Shown here: one piece after another, positions 1 to 9,207 of the stretch | Numbering within the stretch: position 1 is the first letter of the stretch | Layout of the letters: the number at the start of each line of letters is the position of its first letter | From: CAYWNA01 sp964459305 | GTDB lineage: Bacteria; Planctomycetota; Planctomycetia; Pirellulales; Pirellulaceae | Assembly (NCBI GenBank): GCA_964459305.1 | Contig: CAYWNA010000047.1 | Span: 1 to 63,306 of the forward strand | Direction: 5' to 3' | DNA: 63,306 nt | Notes under the pieces: model-generated | Told to the model about the DNA's origin: nothing | Databases searched by the model: none | What the model saw: the letters and a program-made list of their open reading frames with translations, nothing else | Translations under genes and position numbers: made by a program

Positions 1-453
1 CTGTTCCACATGGACACCATTCGCAACACCGACCAGCCGGGACTGCCCGGCCTGGAACGCGTGCTTCGAGAAGTGCCCGGCAGCAATTTTATCGGTCATG
101 CTCCGGGATTCTGGGCGTCGATCTCCGGCGACGTCACCAAGCCGGAGCACATGGGCGGTTATCCCAAGACACCGGTTGCACCCGGCGGCGCGCTGGATCG
201 TCTCATGGAGAAGTACCCGAACCTGTACGGCGAGTTTTCGGCCGGAAGCGGGGCCAACTCCATCCAGCGCGATTTGGAGTTCGGTCGCGAGTTCGTGATC
301 CGCCGTGCAGAACAATTGCTTTTTGGCACTGACTATCTCGCTCAGGGGCAGAAGACGGTTCAGTTCGAGTTGTTCGACAAGCTCGATCTGCCCGACGACG
401 TTCAAGCCAAGATATTTCGCGACAACGCCCGCCGCATCCTCAAACTTGCCTAA
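1..453 (+). CDS. Amidohydrolase family protein, C-terminal part
   Basis: The reading frame is open from the first base, so the gene begins before the window and only the last 150 residues are visible. The tail FGTDYL, about 40 residues before the stop, followed by an alpha-helical end with FRDNARRIL, is the pattern closing metal-dependent amidohydrolases of the Amidohydrolase_2 (PF04909) group, where the Asp is a conserved active-site residue. The earlier GHAPGFW and the phrase about an armed plot of land are consistent with the last strands of a TIM barrel. The likely role is hydrolysis or decarboxylation of a small organic substrate that cannot be named. It precedes an exported DUF1080 gene on the same strand. 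Confidence 0.7.
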   Translation: MFHMDTIRNTDQPGLPGLERVLREVPGSNFIGHAPGFWASISGDVTKPEHMGGYPKTPVAPGGALDRLMEKYPNLYGEFSAGSGANSIQRDLEFGREFVIRRAEQLLFGTDYLAQGQKTVQFELFDKLDLPDDVQAKIFRDNARRILKLA

Positions 454-456
454 CGT

Positions 457-477
457 GGGGCACGTTTCCCACGTGCC
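457..477. repeat. Short hairpin after the amidohydrolase
   Basis: GGCACGT (459-465) and ACGTGCC (471-477) form a perfect 7-bp stem with a 5-base loop directly after the stop codon. No T-run follows, so it is either a weak terminator or an intergenic palindrome. A second GC-rich fold (CGTCCCGGC...) lies just downstream. Confidence 0.45.
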
Positions 478-593
478 TGCCAAACAGTACGTCCCGGCTG
501 CCGGACGGGACCTCGCAAATGTCGGTGCTGGCGACAATCCAGTCACATCCAGCTCCCGTCCGGCAGACGGGGCCTACTTGGAGATCCCTATTC

Positions 594-1268
594 ATGCGTC
601 CGATGCCGCTTGCCATTGTCTTGTTTTTTGGCTTCAGCCCACTTATCGCGCAGGATTCGACATCGGCCCCCGCGCCTGTCGCTCTGTCTTCCGACGAAGC
701 CACGGAAGGTTTCGTGCCGCTGTTCGACGGCAAGACGCTGGATGGCTGGCAGGGAGCGACGAAAGGATACGTGCCCGAAAACGGCGTGCTTGTATGCAGG
801 AAAGAGGGTGGAGGCAGGGTATTTACGGTGAAAGAGTACGGCGATTTCATCCTCCGCCTGGAGTTCAAGATGAGTTCGGGCAGCAACAACGGCGTGGCGA
901 TCCGGGCGCCCCTGGACGGCAGGACTTCGCGAACCGGCATGGAAATCCAGATCCTTGACGACACGGCGCCTCGTTACGCGAAATTGAAGCCCTACCAATA
1001 CCACGGTTCGGTCTACGGAATGGTGCCCGCCAAGCGAGGACACCTCCGGCCGGTGGGCGAGTGGAACTGCGAGGAGATCCATTGCCAAGGCAGCAACATC
1101 AAGGTAACACTGAACGGTGTGGTGATCGTCGATGCCAATCTTAGCCAGATCGATAAGCCCATGGACGGCTACGACCACCCGGGGCGGTTCCGTGAGAAAG
1201 GCCTCATCGGCTTCCTGGGACACGGCACACACATCGAATTCCGCAATATTCGTGTCCGTGAACTGTAA
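594..1268 (+). CDS. Exported DUF1080 (3-keto-disaccharide hydrolase) family protein
   Basis: Encodes 224 residues. A hydrophobic signal peptide (about residues 1-18, ending near LIAQ) is followed by FVPLFDGKTLDGW, the hallmark opening of DUF1080 (PF06439), a concanavalin-like jelly-roll fold. Later family-typical stretches are SSGSNNGVAIRAP and GMEIQILDD, and the protein closes with a GLIGFLGHGTHIEFRNIRV strand pattern. Some members hydrolyse 3-keto-glycosides made by Gfo/Idh/MocA dehydrogenases; one such dehydrogenase lies nearby at 4733-6055, so a shared sugar-degradation role is plausible but inferred. The start at 594 was preferred to the upstream TTG/ATG options at 519 because GGAG precedes it by ten bases and it begins the signal peptide. 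Confidence 0.85.
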   Translation: MRPMPLAIVLFFGFSPLIAQDSTSAPAPVALSSDEATEGFVPLFDGKTLDGWQGATKGYVPENGVLVCRKEGGGRVFTVKEYGDFILRLEFKMSSGSNNGVAIRAPLDGRTSRTGMEIQILDDTAPRYAKLKPYQYHGSVYGMVPAKRGHLRPVGEWNCEEIHCQGSNIKVTLNGVVIVDANLSQIDKPMDGYDHPGRFREKGLIGFLGHGTHIEFRNIRVREL

Positions 1269-1390
1269 CGCCAAGTCGGCATGGTATCCACTGACCCTAA
1301 AGGTTTGCAGTCTCGCTCGGCTCGCGGAAACTCAATCGATCCGCTTGCAGATCGAAGGCCAAGTTGCTAACAAAAAGAAAGCCATCGAAC

Positions 1391-4300
1391 ATGCGTTGGG
1401 CGATTTTTCTGACGTGTATATTAGCTTCGTATGCCGAAGCGGCCGAGTGGCCGATGTTCCGAGCCGGCGCGACGCGGAGCGGCTATACGTCGGACACGTT
1501 GCCCGACGAGCCGACGCTTCGCTGGGTCTACCGCGCGGCTGACGAACCGGCTCCGGCTTGGCCAACCCGCAACCGACTCGCCTTCGATCGGGCGTTTCAG
1601 CCCATCGTCGCGGGCGGAGTCCTGTACTTTGGCAGCTCGGCCGACGACAAGGTGTACGCCTTGGATGCCTCGTCGGGCGAAGTGCTATGGACGTTCTTCA
1701 CCGACGCACCCGTGCGTTTTGCACCAGCCGCGTGGAAGGATCGCCTTTTTGTCGCGAGTGACGACGGCCATCTGTACTGTTTGTCGGCGGATCGAGGAGA
1801 GCTGATCTGGAAACGGCGTGGCGGGCCGCGAAACGACATGTTGCTGGGGAACGACCGGATGATCTCGCGGTGGCCTGCACGGGGCGGGCCGGTTGTGGTC
1901 GACGACGTTGTCTATTTTGGCGCCGGCATTTGGCCCACCGAGGGCATCTTTCTGTATGCCTTGGATCCGATGAGTGGCGAGATTCGCTGGCAGAACGACT
2001 CTTCCGGATCGATTGAGATGGACCAGCCACATTCGACGGCCCGAGCGAAAAGCGGCCTGTCGGCCCAGGGTTACCTCGCCGCAAGCGGTTTCGCCCTGTT
2101 GGTTCCAACGGGGCGTGCCGTGCCGGCCGTGCTGAATCGTGCAGACGGGGCGCTGCGCCATTTTCAGTTGCAGGCGCATCAGCAACTCGGGGGAACGGAT
2201 GTTGTGGCGATCGACGATTGGTTCGCCAATGGCGGAATGATGTACGCCACAGCCGATGGGAGACGCATCGACAAAATCGGCCTGCAGGCGGCCGTTCATC
2301 CTGACTACGTCGTTTACGGAGCCGGCAATAGGATTGTCGGCCTGGATCGGCACCAGTTGACAGTTCAACGGGAGACCGTAGACCGTAAGGGCAACAAGCA
2401 ACGGTTAACTAAACTCACTTCGCCCCTCTGGGAGATCGAAGTCGCATTCGATGCTGTCCCACCGCCTCCAATACCGACAGACTTGCAGCCGCCGGAGGTT
2501 CGCATGAACTCGACGGCATGGACAACGCCCGCGTTGGAGGACGAGGCCGCCGCGCTGATCGTCGCTGCCGAGCAAGTGATCGTCGGCGGACAGGGAAAGG
2601 TCTCCGTGGTCGACATTCCCACCCGCGCCCTGATTTGGTCCACCGAGGTGGAAGGCACGGCATGCGGGTTGGCGGTTGCCGACGGCCGTCTATTCGTGAG
2701 CACGGATTGTGGAACTTTCTATTGCTTCGGCGAACCAGCGGCGGGGCCGCCAAAGATCATCCAGGCTGTCCGCGAAACGCCCATGGCAGACCTGGAATCG
2801 CCGTATGCGAAAGCGACCGAAACACTGCTCCGGCGAGTGAAGATCACCGAGGGTTACTGTGTGGATCTCGGATGTGGAGCCGGCGGTTTGACGCTGGAAT
2901 TGGCGCGACGGACTAACCTTCGAATCTACGCCATCGATCCAGACCCAGAGAACGTACGAAAGTTGCGCGAACGGCTCGATCGCGGCGGCCCATACGGCAG
3001 TCGAGTGACAGTACATCGGTTCGATCTCTCGGACGTGCCGTACGCCGACTACTGCGCCGACCTGGTGGTATCCGGACGCGCGTTGACCGATGAGCCAACC
3101 GCCGAGTTGATTGCCGTGGCCCGACGACTCCAGCGTCCGTGCGGAGGTGTAGTCTGTGTTGGATCGCCGGATGATTTGAACGTTTCGGTCCGAGGTGCCC
3201 TGGAGGGAACGGCGAATTGGACCCACCAGAATACAAGCCCGGCCAATACGCTATGCTCAGACGACCGGCGAGTGCGCGGGCCGCTGGAAATGCTCTGGTT
3301 CCGCGACACTGATTTCCTCATGGCCAATCGACATGGCCGCGCACCGACTGCTCTCGTCCAAAATGGGCGCATGTTCGTCGAAGGCCTGAACGGACTCCGC
3401 GCGCAGAGCATCTACAACGGTCGCGTACTCTGGGAGTTTTCCCGCCCCGGTATCCTTGCGTCGTACAACCGAGAACACAGCATCGGGGCCGCTTGGACGG
3501 GCGGGAACCTGTGCCTCGGCCCCAACCGCGTCTTCTTACACGATGGCCACGCCTGTTTCGTGCTCGATGCTGCAACCGGGAGGCAGTTGGCCCAATGGCA
3601 GCCCCCGCTTCGCCCAGACGGAAAACCCGGCACCTGGGGCTACATTGCGTATCACGACGGCATGCTGTTTGGCTCCCTTGCAGACGAAAACTACCTGATC
3701 AAATGCTGGTCCGATCGCTGGGATACAGGCCAGCAGTTCACCGAGTCCAGCCAGTTTTTCGCTTTGGACGCAAACACCGGACGCCCGTTGTGGACGTTCA
3801 CGCCGCAACACTCCATTCGACATAATGCGATCGCGATCGGCGGCGGACGCGTCTATTTGATCGATCGCCCGGTCGCAGCCGAAGACGACCTGAACTACAC
3901 GCCAAAACTGGGTTCCGCCGACAAGCGACGCGGCGTCGCTGCCGACAACGGCGGGAAACAACACGAAATCGACAAGCCCAGCCATCCTCTAGGGTGGTTG
4001 GTCGCCTTGAACGAAAAAAGCGGAAGGCAGCTATGGCAAACCGGTGATGGAATTTTTGGCACATTACTCATGTATGCCGCCGAAGACGAGCTTTTGTGGA
4101 TGGGATATCAGGCGGCTCATCAAGCGTCTCGACCGTCCGAGTGGGGAGACCGCATGGCGGTGTTTCGCGCCGCCGATGGACGGCGCCTGTGGGACGCGCA
4201 GGCCGAATACGCCGACCGACCCGTCTTAAATGGGCGAGCGATTTACGCCCCGCCGGGAGCGTGGGACCTTTTGACCGGCCGGAAGCTGCCGTTCCAACTG

Positions 4301-4573
4301 GAGCGTTCGTACGGTTGCGGGATCGTGGCGGGATGTCGAAATATGCTCGTCTTTCGATCGGCGACACTTGGTTACATCGACCTACCCACTTCCACGGAAA
4401 CTCAAAACTACGGCGGGATTCGCCCCGGCTGCTGGATCCCCGCGATTCCCGCTGGAGGCATTTTGATGATGCCCGACGCCGCAAGCTGGTGTACCTGCAG
4501 CTACCTGAATCAAGGCACGCTAGCGCTGCGGCCACTCGCCGATCGCGTGGAGAATCGCAAAGCGGGAGAGTAG
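1391..4573 (+). CDS. Exported PQQ-like beta-propeller protein with an inserted class I methyltransferase domain
   Basis: Encodes 1060 residues from the ATG at 1391; a TTG at 1364 is possible but would put nine charged residues before the signal peptide (MRWAIFLTCILASYAEA). Propeller blades of the PQQ/quinoprotein type run through residues about 20-450, with repeats such as VYALDASSGEVLWTF and LYCLSADRGELIWK, and resume at about 650-1040 (FALDANTGRPLWTF). Between them, near residues 470-620, sits a Rossmann-type methyltransferase: VDLGCGAGG is SAM-binding motif I and IYAIDPD the motif II acidic loop. No c-type haem motif is seen. Function unknown; an enzyme-binding or sensing role outside the cytoplasm is possible, but SAM use outside the cytoplasm would be strange. 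Confidence 0.8.
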   Translation: MRWAIFLTCILASYAEAAEWPMFRAGATRSGYTSDTLPDEPTLRWVYRAADEPAPAWPTRNRLAFDRAFQPIVAGGVLYFGSSADDKVYALDASSGEVLWTFFTDAPVRFAPAAWKDRLFVASDDGHLYCLSADRGELIWKRRGGPRNDMLLGNDRMISRWPARGGPVVVDDVVYFGAGIWPTEGIFLYALDPMSGEIRWQNDSSGSIEMDQPHSTARAKSGLSAQGYLAASGFALLVPTGRAVPAVLNRADGALRHFQLQAHQQLGGTDVVAIDDWFANGGMMYATADGRRIDKIGLQAAVHPDYVVYGAGNRIVGLDRHQLTVQRETVDRKGNKQRLTKLTSPLWEIEVAFDAVPPPPIPTDLQPPEVRMNSTAWTTPALEDEAAALIVAAEQVIVGGQGKVSVVDIPTRALIWSTEVEGTACGLAVADGRLFVSTDCGTFYCFGEPAAGPPKIIQAVRETPMADLESPYAKATETLLRRVKITEGYCVDLGCGAGGLTLELARRTNLRIYAIDPDPENVRKLRERLDRGGPYGSRVTVHRFDLSDVPYADYCADLVVSGRALTDEPTAELIAVARRLQRPCGGVVCVGSPDDLNVSVRGALEGTANWTHQNTSPANTLCSDDRRVRGPLEMLWFRDTDFLMANRHGRAPTALVQNGRMFVEGLNGLRAQSIYNGRVLWEFSRPGILASYNREHSIGAAWTGGNLCLGPNRVFLHDGHACFVLDAATGRQLAQWQPPLRPDGKPGTWGYIAYHDGMLFGSLADENYLIKCWSDRWDTGQQFTESSQFFALDANTGRPLWTFTPQHSIRHNAIAIGGGRVYLIDRPVAAEDDLNYTPKLGSADKRRGVAADNGGKQHEIDKPSHPLGWLVALNEKSGRQLWQTGDGIFGTLLMYAAEDELLWMGYQAAHQASRPSEWGDRMAVFRAADGRRLWDAQAEYADRPVLNGRAIYAPPGAWDLLTGRKLPFQLERSYGCGIVAGCRNMLVFRSATLGYIDLPTSTETQNYGGIRPGCWIPAIPAGGILMMPDAASWCTCSYLNQGTLALRPLADRVENRKAGE

Positions 4574-4600
4574 GATCGATATCGACTCAAGGAGACCAAG

Positions 4601-4733
4601 GGTCGCTGCCGAGATACTACCGGCATTTGTTCGATGTAGCCGAACTCGCCAGAGTCTGGTCATTCCCGTGTCAAGCGACCAAAGTCTGGCGACTTCAGCT
4701 ACCATGACTTCCGGATGTTTTCGGCGACGATCC
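4601..4733. repeat. Palindromic intergenic element, family A copy 1
   Basis: About 133 bp between two convergent genes. The inner arms 4636-4659 and 4679-4702 are imperfect inverted copies (core GTAGCCGAACTCGCCAGAG versus CTGGCGACTTCAGCTAC), and the outer ends (GGTCGCTGCCG... and ...CGGCGACGATCC) also pair. Related copies lie at 41955-42077 and 52300-52438, with a partial one at 34313-34364. The right edge touches the stop codon of the oxidoreductase gene at 4733-4735. It may act as a bidirectional terminator. Confidence 0.8.
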
Positions 4734-6055
4734 TAAACGAGCTTCCAGCCCTCACGATAATCGTTGCGCAAGTAGCGGTCCGCTTCGGGGCAGTCGGGGA
4801 ATTTCATCGCCGCCGCGTCCCACTTCAGTTTCTCGCCCACTCGGTAGGCGATATTGCCCAGCAGAATAGTCTCCGTCAGTCTCGACGCGTAGTCGAAATG
4901 ACAGAGTGCGCGGCCGTTGCCCTTGCACGCTTCGACCCATTCCTGGCGATGGCAGCCGATGGAATTGGGAATTGTCGGTTCCGGCGGTTGGTATTCGGCG
5001 AACTCCTTCTCCGGCAGCAGCACGCGTCGGTCGTAATCGGCCAACAGGACCCCGTCATCGCCGACGAACACCACGCCGGCGCCCCAGGCCGGAGCGCCCA
5101 GTTTCTTCACGATATCGGGGCAGCCGCGGCCGTGGTGCCAGGTTACCTTTACGGGCGGCAATTGTCCGCGGGCGGGATAATCCCAACGGCATTCCAGCCA
5201 GAAGGGTGTCGACTCGGGATGGACGGGAGGACCGTTGGTCTCGATCGCCTGCGGGCTGCGAAGGTTCAACGACCAAAACACGAGGTCCAAAAAATGCGGT
5301 GCCATGTTGCCCAGCGTCCCGTTGCCAAAATTCCACCAGTAGTGCCAGTCGTGGGGATGATAACACGGGTGATACGGTCGCATCGACGCCGGGCCAATCC
5401 AGAGGTCCCAGTCGACGCCATCCGGGACGGGTGGGCGCTCGGTGGGTCGATCGACGACGTGCTTGAAACGACGAAATCCGCCGGGTTTGCCGAACCAGAC
5501 GTGGACCTCGCGGACCGGGCCGACGGCGCCCGCGCGAACCAGTTCGACGGTTCGTCTGTAGTTCTCGCCAGCGTGAATCTGCGTGCCCATCTGCGTTATC
5601 ACGTTGCTTTCGCCGGCCACCGCGGCCATGGTTCGCGCCTCGTGTACCGTGAGCGTCAGCGGCTTCTCGCAATAGACGTGCTTGCGCATCTTCAAGGCCG
5701 CCAGGGCGATCGTGGCGTGCGAGTGGTTCGGCGTGGTGACGACCACTGCGTCGATCTCCTTGTCCATCTTGTCGAACAGAACGCGAAAATCGGCAAACAC
5801 CTTGGCCTTGGAGAACTTGTCGGCAAACATGGCCGTGCGGGTTTGGTCGACATCGCACAGCGCCACGATATTTGCATGTTTCGCGACCAATCCCAAATTC
5901 GCTCTCCCCTGGTTTCCCAACCCGATACACGCGACGTTGGGTCGATCGCCGGGCGAGCTGTCCTGACCAAAGCCGCGTCTTCCGGAGATGCAAAGGCCCA
6001 GGCCCGAGGCGGCGCCGGCGCGAAGCAGCGTACGGCGAGTGATTCGTTTCGGCAT
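4733..6055 (-). CDS. Tat-exported Gfo/Idh/MocA family oxidoreductase
   Basis: Encodes 440 residues. A twin-arginine signal (KRITRRTLLRAGAASGLGL) is followed by the NAD(P)-binding Rossmann motif VACIGLGNQG and then EKPLTLTVHEA, whose Lys is the conserved catalytic or substrate-binding residue of the Gfo/Idh/MocA family. GNMAPHFLDLVFW belongs to the C-terminal substrate domain. The family oxidises sugar hydroxyls or reduces keto-sugars; planctomycetes encode many Tat-exported members. The start at 6055 has AAGGA seven bases upstream; the in-frame ATG at 6094 lacks a site and would bury the Tat signal. It lies downstream of the large exported protein 6100-9168 on the same strand and may be co-transcribed with it. 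Confidence 0.88.
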   Translation of the reverse strand: MPKRITRRTLLRAGAASGLGLCISGRRGFGQDSSPGDRPNVACIGLGNQGRANLGLVAKHANIVALCDVDQTRTAMFADKFSKAKVFADFRVLFDKMDKEIDAVVVTTPNHSHATIALAALKMRKHVYCEKPLTLTVHEARTMAAVAGESNVITQMGTQIHAGENYRRTVELVRAGAVGPVREVHVWFGKPGGFRRFKHVVDRPTERPPVPDGVDWDLWIGPASMRPYHPCYHPHDWHYWWNFGNGTLGNMAPHFLDLVFWSLNLRSPQAIETNGPPVHPESTPFWLECRWDYPARGQLPPVKVTWHHGRGCPDIVKKLGAPAWGAGVVFVGDDGVLLADYDRRVLLPEKEFAEYQPPEPTIPNSIGCHRQEWVEACKGNGRALCHFDYASRLTETILLGNIAYRVGEKLKWDAAAMKFPDCPEADRYLRNDYREGWKLV

Positions 6056-6099
6056 GATTCGGTCCTTGTTCGGTTGGGATAGGATGTTCTTCAAAATGC

Positions 6100-9000
6100 C
6101 TATCGCCGCAGTAACCAGTGGCCCTGCGGGTTCACGAAGGCAAGCCAGTTGCGGACGCCGCGGGCGACACCGGTTACGTCCGTGCCGAGGATCGCTACGA
6201 TGTTTCGATCCTTCAGCCGCTTGATCCGATAGTTTCCCTTACCCGGATAACGCGTGTCAAGTTGCAGACTGGTCTCTTTGGTGAGCGCGGCGACGGGCTG
6301 GTCTTTGGCTTCACCGACCAGTATGACCGGTTGGCGGAACGCCGCTAGGTTATCCGTTTCGACAACGGGAATGATGATGCCGGTGTCGTCGACCACGCAT
6401 CTTGAGATCGCCGCCGCGCACTCCTTGACGGCGGGCGCGGCCGAAGGGGACACGACCACACTTGCCCCTGCCTCGCCGTCCCTGATCAACGGCCAGTCGT
6501 GCCACCAGACCTGGACGTCTTTGCGTTGAACGTGAGGTGCCATCTCCTGGAGCAGCCCGATCATGTAGCGTTTGCCGGCTTCGATGTCGCGCGTCGCATC
6601 TGCGGCGACGGTTTGAATGTGGTATTCGAGCTTTTCGCCGTCCTTTGGCTGGTGAAGATAGTCCAGTGCCTTCTGGCCGATGGGGAATGGGCTCTCGTCG
6701 GTGAACCAGAGTTTGCGCTCCGTCTCGATTTCGTCCAACCGCTTCTTCCACGCACCGGTCGCACGCGCCGTCAGACGCGGCAGATACCACTCGACCATGC
6801 GCCCTAGGTTGGCATCGTCGACGCCGTCGCGCGCGCCCTCCCAGTCGCTGGAGGTCAACATGTCCGCAGAGGTGTCCTGGGAATCGGTCGAGCCGTACGC
6901 CAACAGTCGCTCGCCTTGGACGCCGCCCAGACGGAACCACTGGTTGTGCGTGAAGTCGAGGTAGTAGAGCCAACTCTTCCAGACCGGCCCGGTTCGCCAG
7001 AAGTGGACCGGCGGTCCCTGGTGGACGATGGACCAGGGCCCGAGTCGACTGCCCGCGTGCGGGTTGCGGATCGCCAACCCCGTGCCGCCCCGTGTGAAGC
7101 CCATGATGGTGCCTTCACCGAGCTGGACCGATCCCTCGCGCAGGAACCTCTGAAGGTTTGGATAGCCGTACTGGTACATCGACAGATCGCGCACCCACGC
7201 GATAAACCGGTTCGCCATCGCCGGGTGCATCCACCCGGCCGTCGTCCAGTGCGAACCCGGCCCCATGCCTGCCTCGGTGTAGGCCATCGCCAACGGCAGG
7301 TAGTTTTGCTCGATCGAGGGCATGCTCGGTTCGTCGGTCCAGATCGGGTACGCCATCCCCAATCCACGCTCGTGCAGGTACTCCTGCAACTGGCGGTAAT
7401 AGTTGATGCAGGCGTCGCGCCAGTCCGTGGGCCATTCTTCATGCGCTGTCCGGATCGTGCACTTCTTGCCCGTAATCGCCGTCGCCCAAAACACACCGGT
7501 TCGTGAATCCTTGAGGCCCAGGTTCGTCACACCGTGCGCGAGGTAATTGTCGAGCCATTCGTCCCAGAGGTCTCCGAAATCCAGCTCCGGAATGGGCCTC
7601 TTGCCTTTGAGGTGAGTCTGCGGATCGCGAAGCGCAGCCTGGAGAGAAGTATCGGTGTTCCGGAGCTTCACTTTGCTCATGTCGGGATAGCTGATGATGG
7701 CCCAGTCACTCCCCTGCCGCCGAACTTCGCGCAGCAGTCGCGGATCGTTCGTGATGCCGCCGCCCCACGTGCGCAATTGGACGATGCGCGGGCTGGGCAT
7801 CAGGATCGGTGCGACATCAACCTCCACCGGCAGCTCGGCCAGCGTTTCACCATTGGCCGACGAAAACGTGATCCGGCTTTCGTATAGACTCGCGGCAAGG
7901 CCCCGTGTGTCTACCTGGACCCAGATCGTGCGAGGTTCTAACGGTCGTAGCTCGACAGCGGGCTTTTCCAGCGGTGGCAACGACTCGGCTGGAACCAGAT
8001 AGAATGGCCCGCGCCTGTCGCGGTCAATGACGCCGTAAGTTTTCGGCGGTTGCAACGGCACTTCGGGCGCTTGCCCCATAACCAGCGTGCTGACGGCGTC
8101 GGCCTTCGCCACAGCACCGTCCAATTGGCAGAGCGGATCCAGTCGAATCACCACCGTGCCCAGATCCATAGTGGACTGAATGCAGAAGAACGCGGTGTCG
8201 ATCTCATTGCGGACGCTTGAGAACTCCAGTCGCCTCAGTATATCCACCGGCCGCGGTCCGGCTGGTTCCCACAGCAGGCGGGATTCCGTCGATCCCGCCC
8301 AATCGCGATGCCACAGGGCGAGTTTCTTCTCAGGTGCGCTCGCCGCCAGAAGCGTCCTTGCTTCCTCGTGCTCGGTTAGTGGATTCGCCGTAAGCACGAT
8401 GTTGCGGTAGATCTGCATAATCCCGGCCTTGGCGACGTCGTCGCGGGCATCGTACGGACCGTACGACGAGAAGATCAGGCGGCCCTTGCCCACCTCCGTG
8501 ATCGAGAGCACGCTGGCGCTGCCCTCGCCAAGGACACGCACGCCTCGATGGTCGATCATGCCGTGGTACGTATTCAGCCACTCGGCCCCCTCGGTGATAA
8601 CGCCTTTCAAATAGGGATGGTCCTTTGCCAGAACCTCAACCGGCCAGCGTTTCCCGTTGTACGTCCAAGCTCGCGCCCCGACCCACGGCATGTCCCTGTA
8701 CGATCGGCCCAGCGCGCCGTAGATGGCACCGTTCGTCATCAGTACGTGGCCGCCGTCCTCCAGGTAACGCTTTATGGCGTCGATCTGAACGGGCGTGAAT
8801 TCCTGGTCGCACCCGCGAAGCCACACGACGAGACTGTAGTCCGCGAACTCGGACGGGTCGAGAAACTCGCCACGGTCTCGCGCGACAACCTTCAGCCTCG
8901 CCGTCACGTAATATTGAAAGAACTTCCTGTCGCCAGCCGAAGCATTGCCCGACGCGACCACCGCAATTGGCTTGCCCGCAGCCCAGGCACCGGCAGGCAG

Positions 9001-9168
9001 CAAGAGGGCAAACAGCCACAACACCAGAGAAGTGAAGCTGAACATATGACCGTTTAACGACGTGTACGGCATGGTGGCACCTTTTCGCTCCACATTCGGA
9101 TCCGTGGCCACGAGCTTCTCGTACAAGGCCAATTTGTCTGCGGAGATTTCGGTAGCTGCTTTGCCCAT
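6100..9168 (-). CDS. Large exported glycoside-hydrolase-like protein with a TfoX/Sxy-like N-terminal head
   Basis: Encodes 1022 residues from ATG 9168, which has an excellent AGGAG six bases upstream. Residues 1-46 (MGKAATEISADK...GHMFSF) resemble the start of cytoplasmic TfoX N-domain proteins rather than an export signal. A hydrophobic stretch SLVLWLFALLLPAGAWA follows, then a ThuA/amidotransferase-like flavodoxin fold (YLEDGGHVLMTNGAIYG), a long middle region resembling TIM-barrel glycosidases with a preceding beta-sandwich, and a C-terminal alpha/beta domain resembling those flanking GH67/GH20 enzymes (VILVGEAKDQP, GNYRIKRL). No catalytic pair can be assigned. Translation from internal ATGs at 9072 or 9045 would yield a conventional signal peptide. 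The neighbouring oxidoreductase suggests carbohydrate work; this is inference. Confidence 0.6.
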   Translation of the reverse strand: MGKAATEISADKLALYEKLVATDPNVERKGATMPYTSLNGHMFSFTSLVLWLFALLLPAGAWAAGKPIAVVASGNASAGDRKFFQYYVTARLKVVARDRGEFLDPSEFADYSLVVWLRGCDQEFTPVQIDAIKRYLEDGGHVLMTNGAIYGALGRSYRDMPWVGARAWTYNGKRWPVEVLAKDHPYLKGVITEGAEWLNTYHGMIDHRGVRVLGEGSASVLSITEVGKGRLIFSSYGPYDARDDVAKAGIMQIYRNIVLTANPLTEHEEARTLLAASAPEKKLALWHRDWAGSTESRLLWEPAGPRPVDILRRLEFSSVRNEIDTAFFCIQSTMDLGTVVIRLDPLCQLDGAVAKADAVSTLVMGQAPEVPLQPPKTYGVIDRDRRGPFYLVPAESLPPLEKPAVELRPLEPRTIWVQVDTRGLAASLYESRITFSSANGETLAELPVEVDVAPILMPSPRIVQLRTWGGGITNDPRLLREVRRQGSDWAIISYPDMSKVKLRNTDTSLQAALRDPQTHLKGKRPIPELDFGDLWDEWLDNYLAHGVTNLGLKDSRTGVFWATAITGKKCTIRTAHEEWPTDWRDACINYYRQLQEYLHERGLGMAYPIWTDEPSMPSIEQNYLPLAMAYTEAGMGPGSHWTTAGWMHPAMANRFIAWVRDLSMYQYGYPNLQRFLREGSVQLGEGTIMGFTRGGTGLAIRNPHAGSRLGPWSIVHQGPPVHFWRTGPVWKSWLYYLDFTHNQWFRLGGVQGERLLAYGSTDSQDTSADMLTSSDWEGARDGVDDANLGRMVEWYLPRLTARATGAWKKRLDEIETERKLWFTDESPFPIGQKALDYLHQPKDGEKLEYHIQTVAADATRDIEAGKRYMIGLLQEMAPHVQRKDVQVWWHDWPLIRDGEAGASVVVSPSAAPAVKECAAAISRCVVDDTGIIIPVVETDNLAAFRQPVILVGEAKDQPVAALTKETSLQLDTRYPGKGNYRIKRLKDRNIVAILGTDVTGVARGVRNWLAFVNPQGHWLLRR

Positions 9169-9207
9169 GGGATCTCCTCTTGTGCTGGCTGCCGACATTT
9201 CGTCCTG

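Noticed and set aside
4715..6082. Long plus-strand frame (455 codons) over the oxidoreductase gene
   Set aside because: It is the antisense shadow of the Gfo/Idh/MocA gene; its translation is Arg/Val/Gly-rich with no recognisable domain.
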